Shown: positions 7,432 to 14,343 of the stretch, piece after piece
Numbering within the stretch: the stretch's first letter is position 1
Layout of the letters: each line of letters opens with the position of its first letter
Assembly: GCA_013696275.1 (NCBI GenBank)
Contig: JACCYW010000157.1
Coordinates: 1 to 14,757 of the forward strand
DNA length: 14,757 nt
Source of the DNA: Chloroflexota bacterium
Lineage (GTDB): Bacteria; Chloroflexota; Limnocylindria; Limnocylindrales; CSP1-4
Reading direction: 5' to 3'
Program-made: the position numbers and the translations under genes
The notes under the pieces: generated by a model
The model's input: only the letters and a program-made list of their open reading frames with translations
What the model was told of the DNA's origin: nothing
Databases searched by the model: none

Positions 7432-7454
7432 GCTGAGGCCGATGTTGCCTCAGC
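7432..7454. terminator. Hairpin at the 3' end of the epimerase gene
   Basis: GCTGAGGC (7432-7439) and GCCTCAGC (7447-7454) form a perfect 8-bp stem with a 7-base loop spanning the epimerase stop codon and directly upstream of the next promoter-like hexamer. It lacks a T-tract, so it is a candidate terminator, attenuator or mRNA 3'-end stabiliser rather than a classic intrinsic terminator. Confidence 0.35.
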
Positions 7455-8418
7455 CGTGGGCCTGTCGCCACTCCCAGGCGGAGCTGATCATCTCGGCCAG
7501 GGTGCCACGCTTGGTGTGCCATCCCAGGAGGTGACCGGCGTGCGCATTCGAGGCCACCAGGACCGGTGGATCGCCAGCGCGCCTGGCGCCAAGCTCGATC
7601 GGTACGGCCGATCCCATGACCGACTCAGCGGCATGGATGACCTCCAGCACGCTGAAGCCAGAGCCCGAACCCAGGTTGCACAGCTCCAGGCCAGCCGCCA
7701 TATCCGCGGTCAGGTCGAGCGCCGCGAGGTGAGCATCGGCCAGGTCCATGACATGGATGTAGTCGCGCACCGCTGAGCCGTCGGGCGTGGGGTAGTCCGT
7801 GCCGAAGACCACGAGCGGCGGACCACCGCCGCCCGCGGCGAGCACATTGGGGATGAGGTGCGTCTCGGGTCGGTGGTCCTCGCCGTTGCGCACGCTGGCG
7901 CCGGCGACATTGAAGTAGCGCAGCGAGACCGCGCGGAGGCCATAGGCCGCGCCGTACCAGCGCATGGCTCCTTCCAGGGCCAGCTTGGTCGCGCCATATG
8001 GGTTGATCGGTCGGGTCGCTGCTGCCTCATCGACGGGCGTCTCCTCCGGCGTGCCATAGACGGCAGCGGTCGAGCTGAGGACCAGCCGGCCCGTGCCCGC
8101 CGCGCGCATGGCGTCCAGCAGCGTGATGCCGCCGACCAGGTTCTCGGCGTAGTAGAGCGCTGGATCGCGCGCCGACTCGGCGACCAGCGATCGAGCCGCG
8201 CAATGGAGCACTGCCTCTATGCGGCGATCGCGCAGGAGACGCTCCACCAGCTGCGCATCGCCCACGCTACCCACCACCAGCGACGCCCCGGCGACGACCG
8301 AGTCGCGGTGGCCGGTGACCAGCGAGTCGAGGACCGTCACCTCGTGACCGGCCTCCAGGAGTGCCTCCACCGAGACGCTGCCCACATAGCCGGCGCCACC
8401 GGTGACCAGGACGCGCAT
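7450..8418 (-). CDS. galE: UDP-glucose 4-epimerase-like NAD-dependent sugar epimerase
   Basis: A 322-residue extended short-chain dehydrogenase of the GalE type, which interconverts UDP-glucose and UDP-galactose using bound NAD. The Rossmann loop is TGGAGYVGS (6-14). The catalytic set is present: S117 in LSSTAAVYG, and Y141-x3-K145 in NPYGATK. GalE-specific stretches follow: RYFNVAGAS (167-175), HLIPNVL (187-193), YPTPDGSAVRDYIHVMDLA (209-227) and NLGSGSGFSVLEVI (248-261). Length is usual for the family. The ATG at 8418 shares one base with the stop of the TPR gene (TGATG), so translation is coupled; the frame is open further upstream but only over that gene. UDP-arabinose or other UDP-sugar specificity cannot be excluded. 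Confidence 0.92.
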   Translation of the reverse strand: MRVLVTGGAGYVGSVSVEALLEAGHEVTVLDSLVTGHRDSVVAGASLVVGSVGDAQLVERLLRDRRIEAVLHCAARSLVAESARDPALYYAENLVGGITLLDAMRAAGTGRLVLSSTAAVYGTPEETPVDEAAATRPINPYGATKLALEGAMRWYGAAYGLRAVSLRYFNVAGASVRNGEDHRPETHLIPNVLAAGGGGPPLVVFGTDYPTPDGSAVRDYIHVMDLADAHLAALDLTADMAAGLELCNLGSGSGFSVLEVIHAAESVMGSAVPIELGARRAGDPPVLVASNAHAGHLLGWHTKRGTLAEMISSAWEWRQAHG

Positions 8419-8786
8419 CAGCGCCGCAGCACCCGCCGCAGCAGCGTCCGCCTGGACCCTGCTTTCGCGGCGTGGCCCCGGCCGGCGGCCAGCGGCTGAA
8501 CCACCGGCGCCGCGCGCCCCACCGATACCCCCCGAGCGCGAAGCAATTCGGCCCATCGCGTCGCCATCGCTCCAGCCGCCGAGTTCTCGGGGTCGGCGGC
8601 CACCGCTCGCAGCGCGTAGGCATGGGCGGCCAGATCGTCGCCCCGTTCGATGCTCACCCGGGCGAGGCCCATCAACGCCAAGGCGTCGCCCGGCTGCTGC
8701 TCGAGGCTGCCCAGGTAGAGCGCCTCGGCCTGGTCCAGCAGGCCCACCGAGAGCAGCCGTTCCGCTTGCAGGAGGGTCTCGTTCAC
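8418..8786 (-). CDS. Small TPR-repeat protein
   Basis: A 122-residue soluble protein with two tetratricopeptide-like helix pairs: residues about 4-34 (AERLLSVGLLDQAEALYLGSL) and 37-70 (ALMGLARVSIERGDDLAAHAYALRAVAADPEN). TPRs mediate protein-protein contacts. The C-terminal 50 residues are proline/alanine-rich and end in a basic stretch (SRRTLLRRVLRR) that could contact RNA, DNA or membrane phosphates. It starts at GTG 8786, overlapping the cca stop by four bases (GTGA), and its stop shares a base with the galE start. This three-way coupling implies a fixed ratio with its neighbours. No specific function is recognised. Confidence 0.8.
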   Translation of the reverse strand: MNETLLQAERLLSVGLLDQAEALYLGSLEQQPGDALALMGLARVSIERGDDLAAHAYALRAVAADPENSAAGAMATRWAELLRARGVSVGRAAPVVQPLAAGRGHAAKAGSRRTLLRRVLRR

Positions 8787-10216
8787 TCGGATCGAACCGT
8801 GGCCGATGCCGCTCGCTCATGGGCTGGCGAGGCCCAGGCGCGGGCCGATGCCAGCAGCACCTCGGGCGTGTTGCGGGCAGGGTCCGCTACGACCGAGTCG
8901 AGCAGGCGGGCCAGCAACTGGCCCAGCCAGGGGCCGGGCTCGCGGCCAAGGGCACGCATGATGTCCTGACCGTCGACCGCCAGGTCGGCCATGGCCAAGG
9001 GGTGACGCGCCAGGCGATCGGCAGCGATGCGCCCTCGGAGTTCGGCCAGCCGGCCCGCATCAGGTGCCAGGCCACTGCCGACATTGTCGGCCCTGCGCAG
9101 GAGCAACAGGTCGTCCACCAGGTCGGTCCCCACCCTGACCATGAAGCGCCGCAGCGCGGCATCGGACCAGGCCGATTCATAGCTGAACATGTGCCAGCGG
9201 ATGAGTCGGGCCACGTATGAGACGTCACGGCCAGGGAAGGCAAGGCGGGCCAGGAGGTCTGTCGCGATGCGCGCACCGGCCTGATCATGACCTGGAAAGT
9301 GGCCGTCGATGAAGGTCTCCGGCTTGCCGATGTCGTGCAACAGGGCGGCCAGCCGGACGCGCTCATCGCCGGGCGATGGATCCTCCAGGGCGTCGAGCGT
9401 AGCCAGGCTGTGGTCCCATAGATCATGACCGGGGATCTTGTCCTGGATGAGGCCGCGCTGGGCAGCGAGTCCCGGGACGAGATGCTCCAACAGCCCGGTA
9501 TCGGCAAGGATCCGGAAGGCGGCCGACGGGGGCGATGCCTGCACCATCCGACGTAGTTCCTGACCGATCCGCTCGACCGATACATATCGGACGTCGTGGG
9601 CATGAGCGGTCATGGCGGCCGCTGTAGCCGGATCGACCGTGAGCCCAGCCTGGGCTGCGATGCGTGCGCCGCGAAGGAGCCGCAGGGCATCCTCGTCGAA
9701 CCGGACGGCGGGGTCGCCGACCGCCCGGAGTACCCGAGCGCGGACATCGGCGATACCGTCGGTCGGGTCCACCCAGCGCTCTTCCTGATCGCCCGCACGG
9801 CGGCCCCAGGCGATGGCGTTGACGGTGAAGTCGCGGCGGACCAGATCCTCGGCGAGCGAATCGGTGAAGGTGACCTGGTCAGGGCGCCGGTGATCGCCGT
9901 AGCGATGGTCGCGCCGGAAGGTGGTCACCTCCACGCCAGCTATCAACACTGTCCCGAACCGGTTCGTGTAGCCGCTGCCCGGGAAGATGCCCAACAGGCG
10001 CGGCGGCTGAGCATCGGTGGCCAGGTCCCATCGTTCGCTACCGATGCGCCGTCCGGCCAACCAGTCGCGCAGGGCGCCGCCGACCACCCACGCCTCATGG
10101 CCCGCTGCCCAGAGGGTCGACAGGACGTTCCGGACCTGGTCGGGGACGGGCGGTCCGCCGGCCGGCAGATCCCGGCTCTGGGTCAGTGCCGGCCCAGGAA
10201 GAGGTAGTCCCGCCAT
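8783..10216 (-). CDS. cca: CCA-adding/poly(A) polymerase-type tRNA nucleotidyltransferase with HD domain
   Basis: A 477-residue class II nucleotidyltransferase with an HD phosphohydrolase domain, as in many bacterial CCA enzymes that build or repair the tRNA 3' end. The head domain has VVGGALRDWLAG (44-55), EVTTFRRDHRYGDHR (96-110), EDLVRRDFTVNAIA (123-136) and RFDEDALRLLRGARIAAQAG (172-191), with ERIGQELRRM (215-224) of the neck. The HD part has ALLHDIGKPET (291-301) and HDLWDHS (264-270). An oddity is the metal-binding DxD motif, which reads E61-R-W-D64-LAT: one aspartate is kept and the other is arginine. The ATG at 10216 lies inside the HNH gene and gives a 34-base overlap; no other ATG, GTG or TTG start precedes the GG motif. 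Activity, and CCA- versus A-adding specificity, need testing. Confidence 0.87.
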   Translation of the reverse strand: MAGLPLPGPALTQSRDLPAGGPPVPDQVRNVLSTLWAAGHEAWVVGGALRDWLAGRRIGSERWDLATDAQPPRLLGIFPGSGYTNRFGTVLIAGVEVTTFRRDHRYGDHRRPDQVTFTDSLAEDLVRRDFTVNAIAWGRRAGDQEERWVDPTDGIADVRARVLRAVGDPAVRFDEDALRLLRGARIAAQAGLTVDPATAAAMTAHAHDVRYVSVERIGQELRRMVQASPPSAAFRILADTGLLEHLVPGLAAQRGLIQDKIPGHDLWDHSLATLDALEDPSPGDERVRLAALLHDIGKPETFIDGHFPGHDQAGARIATDLLARLAFPGRDVSYVARLIRWHMFSYESAWSDAALRRFMVRVGTDLVDDLLLLRRADNVGSGLAPDAGRLAELRGRIAADRLARHPLAMADLAVDGQDIMRALGREPGPWLGQLLARLLDSVVADPARNTPEVLLASARAWASPAHERAASATVRSE

Positions 10217-10698
10217 GGCTCGTTGCGCGGGTCGGCCAGGTACGGCGTGAACAGCGAATAGACGTCGCAGCGTGGCTCGAGCGGTGGGCGCTGCAGCCTC
10301 ATCCGGGCCTCCTCCACCAGCTTCCCGCCCTTACGGTGATTGCACGCCTTGCAGGCCGCGACCAGGTTGTCCCAGCTATGACTGCCGCCGCGATGGCGGG
10401 GCACGACGTGGTCGAGCGTCAGATCGTGGGTCTGCGTCCCGCAGTACTGGCATGTGTGATGGTCGCGCGCGAAGATCTCACGGCGCGATAGGCGGACCCG
10501 TGGTCGCGGCCGTTTCACGTGGTACTGCAGCCTGATGATGCTTGGCGCGCGGAAGATCGCGCGGGCGGTCCGGATCTCGTGGTGGTCGTACTGGATCACC
10601 TCCGCCTTCTCGCCGAAGAGGAGTCGAAACGCCCGTCGCACGTCGCACACGTTGAGGGGCTCGTAATTCGAGTTGAGGAGAAGGACGATGCTATCCAC
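10183..10698 (-). CDS. HNH endonuclease, stand-alone housekeeping type
   Basis: A 171-residue protein with an HNH nuclease core. C83-x2-C86 and C116-x2-C119 would bind structural zinc, and LDHVVPRHRGG (95-105) with WDNLVAACKACNHRKGG (109-125) carries the catalytic D/H and N positions. The N-terminus VLLLNSNYEPLNVCDVRRA is typical of a widespread stand-alone HNH family in Chloroflexota, Cyanobacteria and Actinomycetota whose cellular role is unclear, and this fixes the GTG start at 10698. It is first in the cluster with cca, TPR and galE genes and overlaps cca by 34 bases. Nothing nearby suggests an intron, a Cas system or restriction-modification. Confidence 0.88.
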   Translation of the reverse strand: MDSIVLLLNSNYEPLNVCDVRRAFRLLFGEKAEVIQYDHHEIRTARAIFRAPSIIRLQYHVKRPRPRVRLSRREIFARDHHTCQYCGTQTHDLTLDHVVPRHRGGSHSWDNLVAACKACNHRKGGKLVEEARMRLQRPPLEPRCDVYSLFTPYLADPRNEPWRDYLFLGRH

Positions 10699-10738
10699 GC
10701 TCCACCGATCGAGGGACCTTCACGACTTCTGGGCCGGC

Positions 10739-10747
10739 ATCGTAGCA
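10739..10747 (-). promoter_or_regulatory. Possible extended -10 promoter of the HNH-cca-TPR-galE cluster
   Basis: TGCTACGAT on the minus strand combines a TGN extension with a TANNNT hexamer. It would place the transcript start about 34 bases before the GTG at 10698. No -35 box is visible. Confidence 0.25.
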
Positions 10748-10827
10748 GGGGCACGTGGTGAGCTCGCATCCTGCTCCGACCGGCCACTCGCCTGCTGCTC
10801 CGACCTGTCGCCCGCACCGGACCATCT

Positions 10828-10841
10828 GGGACCTGGGTCCC
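10828..10841. repeat. Perfect inverted repeat, possible operator
   Basis: GGGACC and GGTCCC are separated by TG, giving a 14-base dyad in the middle of the divergent promoter region. It could be a regulator site; chance occurrence in such GC-rich DNA is also possible. Confidence 0.25.
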
Positions 10842-10851
10842 GATCCTCGTT

Positions 10852-10870
10852 GCGCACCGCAGCGCACCGC
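10852..10870. repeat. 9-bp direct repeat spaced one helical turn
   Basis: GCGCACCGC occurs twice with starts 10 bases apart, eleven bases downstream of the GGGACC/GGTCCC dyad. Two sites on one DNA face are typical of cooperative regulator binding, but this is an inference from spacing alone. Confidence 0.3.
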
Positions 10871-10987
10871 TGCCTGGCGGACCGCATCATGGGCAGGACG
10901 AACGAGGGGGTGGCGGAGGTACCCGCTCGAGACGTACTGTGACGGCGCTGGTCCCGACCGAGCCGGGACACCCTTCCGGCCAGTGTT

Positions 10988-11353
10988 GTGAGGACCCAGA
11001 AAGTGGAATGGCACTTCTGCCCGCGTTGTGAGACCGAGCTCGACATCTCCCTGGCCTGCCCAGCCTGCCCCTACGACGCGACGGTCGACCGGCCGCCCGA
11101 CCCGCCCGGGCCGCTGGTGCCATATGTGAAGCAGTACGCCGGGACCGCTTACGCGTGGGCATCCACACCACCGCGCCGCCCGTCGGTCACCATCGGCCGG
11201 ACGAGGGCGCTCGTTGCCACTGCATTGCTCGCGGTGGCGGCGCTGTATGGATCCATCCTCGTGTTGGCCGATGTCCAGCGGAACGAGGGTGGCAGCGCTG
11301 GTCCCATCGCCGGCCGCGCTGGTCCCATCGCCGGCCGCGCCATCATCCCGTAG
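10988..11353 (+). CDS. Small zinc-ribbon single-pass membrane protein
   Basis: A 121-residue protein of unknown function. Two CxxC pairs (C11-PR-C14 and C24-PA-C27) make an N-terminal zinc ribbon, followed by a proline-rich stretch (35-44). A single hydrophobic helix, ALVATALLAVAALYGSILVLA (about 74-94), precedes a 26-residue tail. The ribbon would probably face the cytoplasm. The start is GTG 10988 without a visible Shine-Dalgarno; GTG 11003 is an alternative. The tail contains two copies of the heptapeptide AGPIAGR, encoded by a 21-base tandem repeat. Its stop lies 11 bases inside the convergent HMG-CoA lyase gene. Ribbon-plus-anchor proteins of this sort are common and mostly uncharacterised. 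Confidence 0.7.
   Translation: MRTQKVEWHFCPRCETELDISLACPACPYDATVDRPPDPPGPLVPYVKQYAGTAYAWASTPPRRPSVTIGRTRALVATALLAVAALYGSILVLADVQRNEGGSAGPIAGRAGPIAGRAIIP
11295..11336 (+). repeat. 21-bp tandem repeat, two copies
   Basis: A 21-base unit starting GCGCTGGTCCC is repeated exactly (11295-11315, 11316-11336), followed by four bases of a third copy. The unit is in frame and adds AGPIAGR to the zinc-ribbon protein tail each time, so copy-number change alters length without shifting frame. Confidence 0.9.
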
Positions 11354-12287
11354 CCGATCGCGCGGTGGCCGCGCCCGTGGCGGGATCCCATCCGCCGGCC
11401 TGACCGACCTTCGAGACGACCGACCGACCCAACGCCGCGGCGATGAAACGCGCCGCATCCAGTACGCCAGCGAGCTCAACGCCGTGCTCGATGCCGAGCC
11501 TGTCGAGCAGGTAGACCAGATCCTCCGTGGGCAGGTTGCCGGCCGCGCCGGGCGCGTAGGGACATCCACCGGTCCCTCCGGTCGATGAGTCGAACGTGCT
11601 GACCCGCTCCTCCAGCCCGGCCATCACATTGGCCAGAGCCGTGCCGCGAGTGTCGTGGAAGTGGTAGGCCAGCCGGTCCAGCGGTAGCCCTGCGTCCAGC
11701 AGGCGGACGGTCAGGTCGTGGACCTGGCTCGGGACAGCCACGCCGATGGTGTCGCCGATGCAGATCTCATCGGCGCCCAGCTCAGCCAGCGCGAGCGCGA
11801 CCTGGACCACCCGTGCCGGATCGATGCGGCCCGTGTACGGGCAGCCGAAGGCGGTCGAAACGTAGGCCCGCGTCCACATCCCGTCGCCGATGGCAGCCGC
11901 CAGCACCGGCTGAAAGACCGCCAGCGACGTCGCCACCGACATCCCGATGTTGCGCTCGGTGAAGGCATCGGAGGCGCCCGTGAAGACGCAGATGGCACGT
12001 GCTCCAGCTGCTTTGGCTCGCTCAAGGCCGCGCCCATTCGGCACCAGCACCGGATAGCGCACGCGGTCGTCGACGGGCAGCCCGGCCATCAGCTCGGCGG
12101 CGTCGGCCAGTTGTGGCACCGCGCGCGGTGATACGAAGGAGGTCGCCTCTATCTCGCGCAGTCCGGCCGCTGCCAGGCGCCGGATGTACTCCAGCTTCGT
12201 CGCCAGGGACAGTGGCTGTGTCTCGTTCTGCAGCCCATCGCGTGGCCCCACCTCATAGATGCGCACGCTGGCGGGAAGCGACCTCAC
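11343..12287 (-). CDS. Hydroxymethylglutaryl-CoA lyase
   Basis: A 314-residue TIM-barrel lyase that cleaves HMG-CoA to acetoacetate and acetyl-CoA, the last step of leucine breakdown. It has EVGPRDGLQNE (12-22; catalytic R16 and D17), ATSFVSP (48-54), the metal-binding histidines in YHFHDTRG (208-215; H209, H211), and the family signature GGTGGCPYAPGAAGN (237-251) with active-site C242 and N251, then TEDLVYLL. All catalytic residues of the human enzyme appear conserved. It starts at GTG 12287, overlapping the carboxylase stop by four bases (GTGA), so it is coupled to that gene, fitting methylcrotonyl-CoA carboxylase and HMG-CoA lyase acting in one pathway. A methylglutaconyl-CoA hydratase and a carboxylase beta subunit are not in the window. 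Its 3' end overlaps the convergent zinc-ribbon gene by 11 bases. Confidence 0.95.
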   Translation of the reverse strand: MRSLPASVRIYEVGPRDGLQNETQPLSLATKLEYIRRLAAAGLREIEATSFVSPRAVPQLADAAELMAGLPVDDRVRYPVLVPNGRGLERAKAAGARAICVFTGASDAFTERNIGMSVATSLAVFQPVLAAAIGDGMWTRAYVSTAFGCPYTGRIDPARVVQVALALAELGADEICIGDTIGVAVPSQVHDLTVRLLDAGLPLDRLAYHFHDTRGTALANVMAGLEERVSTFDSSTGGTGGCPYAPGAAGNLPTEDLVYLLDRLGIEHGVELAGVLDAARFIAAALGRSVVSKVGQAGGWDPATGAATARSATG

Positions 12288-14200
12288 TCGAATTCCACCA
12301 GCACGTCACCTCGCTGGACCTGGTCGCCGACATCCACCAGGATCCGGCCGACCTTCGCACTGGCGGGGGCGGTCACCGCGTTCTCCATCTTCATCGCTTC
12401 GAGGATGATGAGGGCCGCCCCGGCCGCGACCGTGTCTCCGGGCGCGACGAGGACTTGCCGCACCTGGCCGGGCATCGGCGCGATGACCGCCGGGCCGACG
12501 CCGCTGTCACGATGAGCGCGCGAGGTGGCGCTCTCCACCGTCGGACCTGAGGCGAGCGAGACGGCGAAGGCGCGCCCTTCCACGTCGAGGTGGATGGTCT
12601 CGCCATGGACGATCCAGTTCATGCCCGCCAGAGCGGCCGGGTCAGGCGATGCCATCTGCTCCACGGCCCCCGAGCGGACTCGAACGGTCGGCGGACCATT
12701 GAGCCTGAAGCCGAGCGGCACACCGATGGCGGGCGGCGACTGGGACTGTGACTGTGACTGTGAGAGGAGCGCCGCCGCGGCACCTAGGACGCGCTGCATC
12801 GGCCGCGCATCATCATGTCCAGGCCAGACCCGTTCGATGGTGTCGGTGCGCGCCTCGCCGGCCTGCACTTCGGGATCGTCCAGCAGCGAGCGCAGGAGAC
12901 CGCGATTCGTGGTGACGCCCAGGATGCTCGTCGCGTCGAGCGCATCTGCCAGCCGCCGGAGTGCATCCGATCGATCGGCCCCGGAGCAGATGATCTTGGC
13001 CAGCAGGGGGTCGTAGCGAGTGCCGATCAGGTCGTCCGTGCCTACACCGGCATCCACGCGCACGCCCTCGCCAGAGGGCCACCGGACGTCCAGCACGTGG
13101 CCCGTCGAGGGCAGGAAGCCGGCCCATGGATCCTCAGCGTAGAGGCGAGCCTCGATGGCATGGCCGGCCCACCGCACAGCCTGCTGGGCGATGCCCAGCG
13201 GCTCGCCACACGCGATCGCCAGTTGGTCAGCGACGAGGTCACGTCCTGTGACCAGCTCGGTGACCGGGTGCTCCACCTGGAGTCGCGCATTCACCTCCAG
13301 GAAATAGGCTTGCCCGTCGTCGAGGAGGAACTCGGCGGTCCCGGCGCCCATGTATCCAGCTGCCAGACCGAGCTTCAGGGCCGCCTCTCCGAGCTTCGCG
13401 CGGAGCCCTTCGTCGACCGCGACCGAGGGCGATCCTTCGATGACCTTCTGGTGGCGGCGCTGCAATGAGCAGTCACGCTCGCCCAGGTGAACGCCGTTGC
13501 CGTGGGCGTCGATGAGGAACTGGATCTCCACGTGTCGCGGCCGCGCGACGTAGCGCTCCAGGATCATCCGGTCATCACCGAAGGCGGAGCTGGCCTCGCG
13601 CCGCGCCGTGGCCAGCGTCTCGCCCATACGGGAAAGCTCCGTCACGACGTGCATGCCCTTGCCACCGCCGCCGGCGCTCGGCTTGATGAGGACCGGCAGA
13701 CCGAGTCGCTCGGCTGCCCGCGAGAGCGACTGGTCGTCCTGCGCCGGGCCGTGGTAACCGGGCAGGACCATCACCCCGACCGACTCGGCCAGCTGCCGCC
13801 CGCTGGCCTTGTCACCCAGCGCACGCATCGCTGAGGCCGGCGGGCCGACCCAGGTCAAGCCCGCTCGCTCGACCTTCTCGGCGAAGCTGGCGTCCTCAGC
13901 CAGGAACCCGTAGCCCGGGTGGATGGCATCGGCGCTGGCCCGGCGGGCAGCGTCCAGCACGGCTTCCGCATCCAGGTAATCGGTCGCCAGCGCGACCGTC
14001 TCGTCAGCCTGGCGAGCCCACCACTCCCCGGCCTGGTCCTGCGGCACCAGCGCCAGGCATCGGATGCCCAACCGGCGACACGTCCGGGCGATGCGCGGGA
14101 CGAGCTCGCCGCGGTTGCTGACCATCAGTCGCCGGATCGGCCTTGCCAGCATCGCCGAGGCATGGAGCTGGGGATCGGCCTGCAGCGCGGACGCGTCCAC
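12284..14200 (-). CDS. Biotin carboxylase–BCCP subunit of an acyl-CoA carboxylase (likely methylcrotonyl-CoA carboxylase alpha)
   Basis: From GTG 14200 this is 638 residues. Residues 21-470 are a biotin carboxylase that uses ATP and bicarbonate to carboxylate biotin: IRRLMVSNRGE (22-32), HPGYGFLAED (94-103), GDKASGRQLA (129-138), the ATP-grasp glycine loop SAGGGGKGM (175-183), RHVEIQ (222-227), RDCSLQRRHQKVIE (242-255) and EVNARLQVEHPVTELVTG (302-319). Residues about 570-638 are a biotin-carrier domain with the biotinylated lysine in EAMKMEN (601-607). The linker carries an (SQ)4 run. HMG-CoA lyase follows with a 4-base overlap, so 3-methylcrotonyl-CoA is the likeliest substrate; propionyl-, acetyl- or geranyl-CoA remain possible. 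The start is uncertain: GTG 14200 lies inside an in-frame helix-turn-helix that continues upstream, while ATG 14152 would give a conventional biotin carboxylase start. Confidence 0.93.
   Translation of the reverse strand: MDASALQADPQLHASAMLARPIRRLMVSNRGELVPRIARTCRRLGIRCLALVPQDQAGEWWARQADETVALATDYLDAEAVLDAARRASADAIHPGYGFLAEDASFAEKVERAGLTWVGPPASAMRALGDKASGRQLAESVGVMVLPGYHGPAQDDQSLSRAAERLGLPVLIKPSAGGGGKGMHVVTELSRMGETLATARREASSAFGDDRMILERYVARPRHVEIQFLIDAHGNGVHLGERDCSLQRRHQKVIEGSPSVAVDEGLRAKLGEAALKLGLAAGYMGAGTAEFLLDDGQAYFLEVNARLQVEHPVTELVTGRDLVADQLAIACGEPLGIAQQAVRWAGHAIEARLYAEDPWAGFLPSTGHVLDVRWPSGEGVRVDAGVGTDDLIGTRYDPLLAKIICSGADRSDALRRLADALDATSILGVTTNRGLLRSLLDDPEVQAGEARTDTIERVWPGHDDARPMQRVLGAAAALLSQSQSQSQSPPAIGVPLGFRLNGPPTVRVRSGAVEQMASPDPAALAGMNWIVHGETIHLDVEGRAFAVSLASGPTVESATSRAHRDSGVGPAVIAPMPGQVRQVLVAPGDTVAAGAALIILEAMKMENAVTAPASAKVGRILVDVGDQVQRGDVLVEFE
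12738..12764 (-). repeat. Hexanucleotide microsatellite encoding a Ser-Gln linker
   Basis: On the plus strand GACTGG is followed by three GACTGT units. On the coding strand these read as alternating Ser and Gln codons (SQSQSQSQ) in the linker between carboxylase and biotin-carrier domains. A 6-base unit changes linker length without shifting frame. Confidence 0.85.
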
Positions 14201-14308
14201 CTTCAGCCTCGACCCGACGCGAACGCTGGGCAGCCGACCTTCGCGTAGCCAGCGCTGGACCGTCCTCGGACTGACGCCGAGATGGCGGGCGGCTTCGGTC
14301 GGCCCCAG
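14201..14308 (-). other. Helix-turn-helix (excisionase/MerR-like) domain in frame upstream of the biotin carboxylase
   Basis: Reading the carboxylase frame upstream of GTG 14200 gives LGPTEAARHLGVSPRTVQRW, then LREGRLPSVRVGSRLKVDA, a near-textbook excisionase-type HTH_17 domain (helix, turn, recognition helix, wing RVGSRLKV). No stop separates it from the carboxylase; the nearest in-frame stop upstream is TGA at 14369-14371. Between that stop and the domain there is no ATG, GTG or TTG, only CTG at 14318-14320 and 14306-14308. An ATG at 14335-14337, next to a promoter-like sequence, is off frame by one base and ends after six codons. Either the fused protein uses CTG, or a single base has been lost near 14320-14335, or the domain is a non-translated remnant. 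Confidence 0.7.
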
Positions 14309-14343
14309 TGGTCGGTTCAGGAGCCGGCTCGGTGCATGGCGGG

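Larger units (their letters stand above)
10699..10987. other. Divergent intergenic region with candidate operator repeats
   Basis: A 289-base gap lies between the divergent HNH and zinc-ribbon genes. It holds an inverted repeat GGGACC-TG-GGTCCC (10828-10841) and a direct repeat GCGCACCGC at 10852-10860 and 10862-10870, ten bases apart (one helical turn). A minus-strand TGC-TACGAT (10739-10747) is an extended -10 candidate for the HNH operon, and TACTGT (10935-10940) is a weak one for the plus-strand gene. An 89-codon plus-strand frame (10673-10942) also crosses it but resembles nothing I know and overlaps the HNH start. Confidence 0.4.

Noticed and set aside
8419..8820. Extended galE start at 8820
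   Set aside because: The added residues have no fold and overlap the TPR gene; the Rossmann loop begins straight after ATG 8418.
8402..9220. Plus-strand open frame over the TPR and cca genes
   Set aside because: Proline/arginine-rich composition without a domain; it is antisense to three coupled genes with clear motifs.
10183..10698. HNH gene as part of a CRISPR, retron, intron or restriction system
   Set aside because: No repeats, reverse transcriptase, methylase or Cas genes are nearby, and the N-terminus matches a stand-alone housekeeping HNH family.
10673..10942. 89-codon plus-strand frame in the HNH/zinc-ribbon gap
   Set aside because: Third positions are fairly GC-rich, but there is no ribosome-binding site or family resemblance, it overlaps the HNH start, and it occupies the divergent promoter region.
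14201..14308. HTH as a separate excisionase gene of a mobile element
   Set aside because: There is no stop between it and the carboxylase, no usable start of its own, and no integrase, recombinase or att-like repeat in the window.
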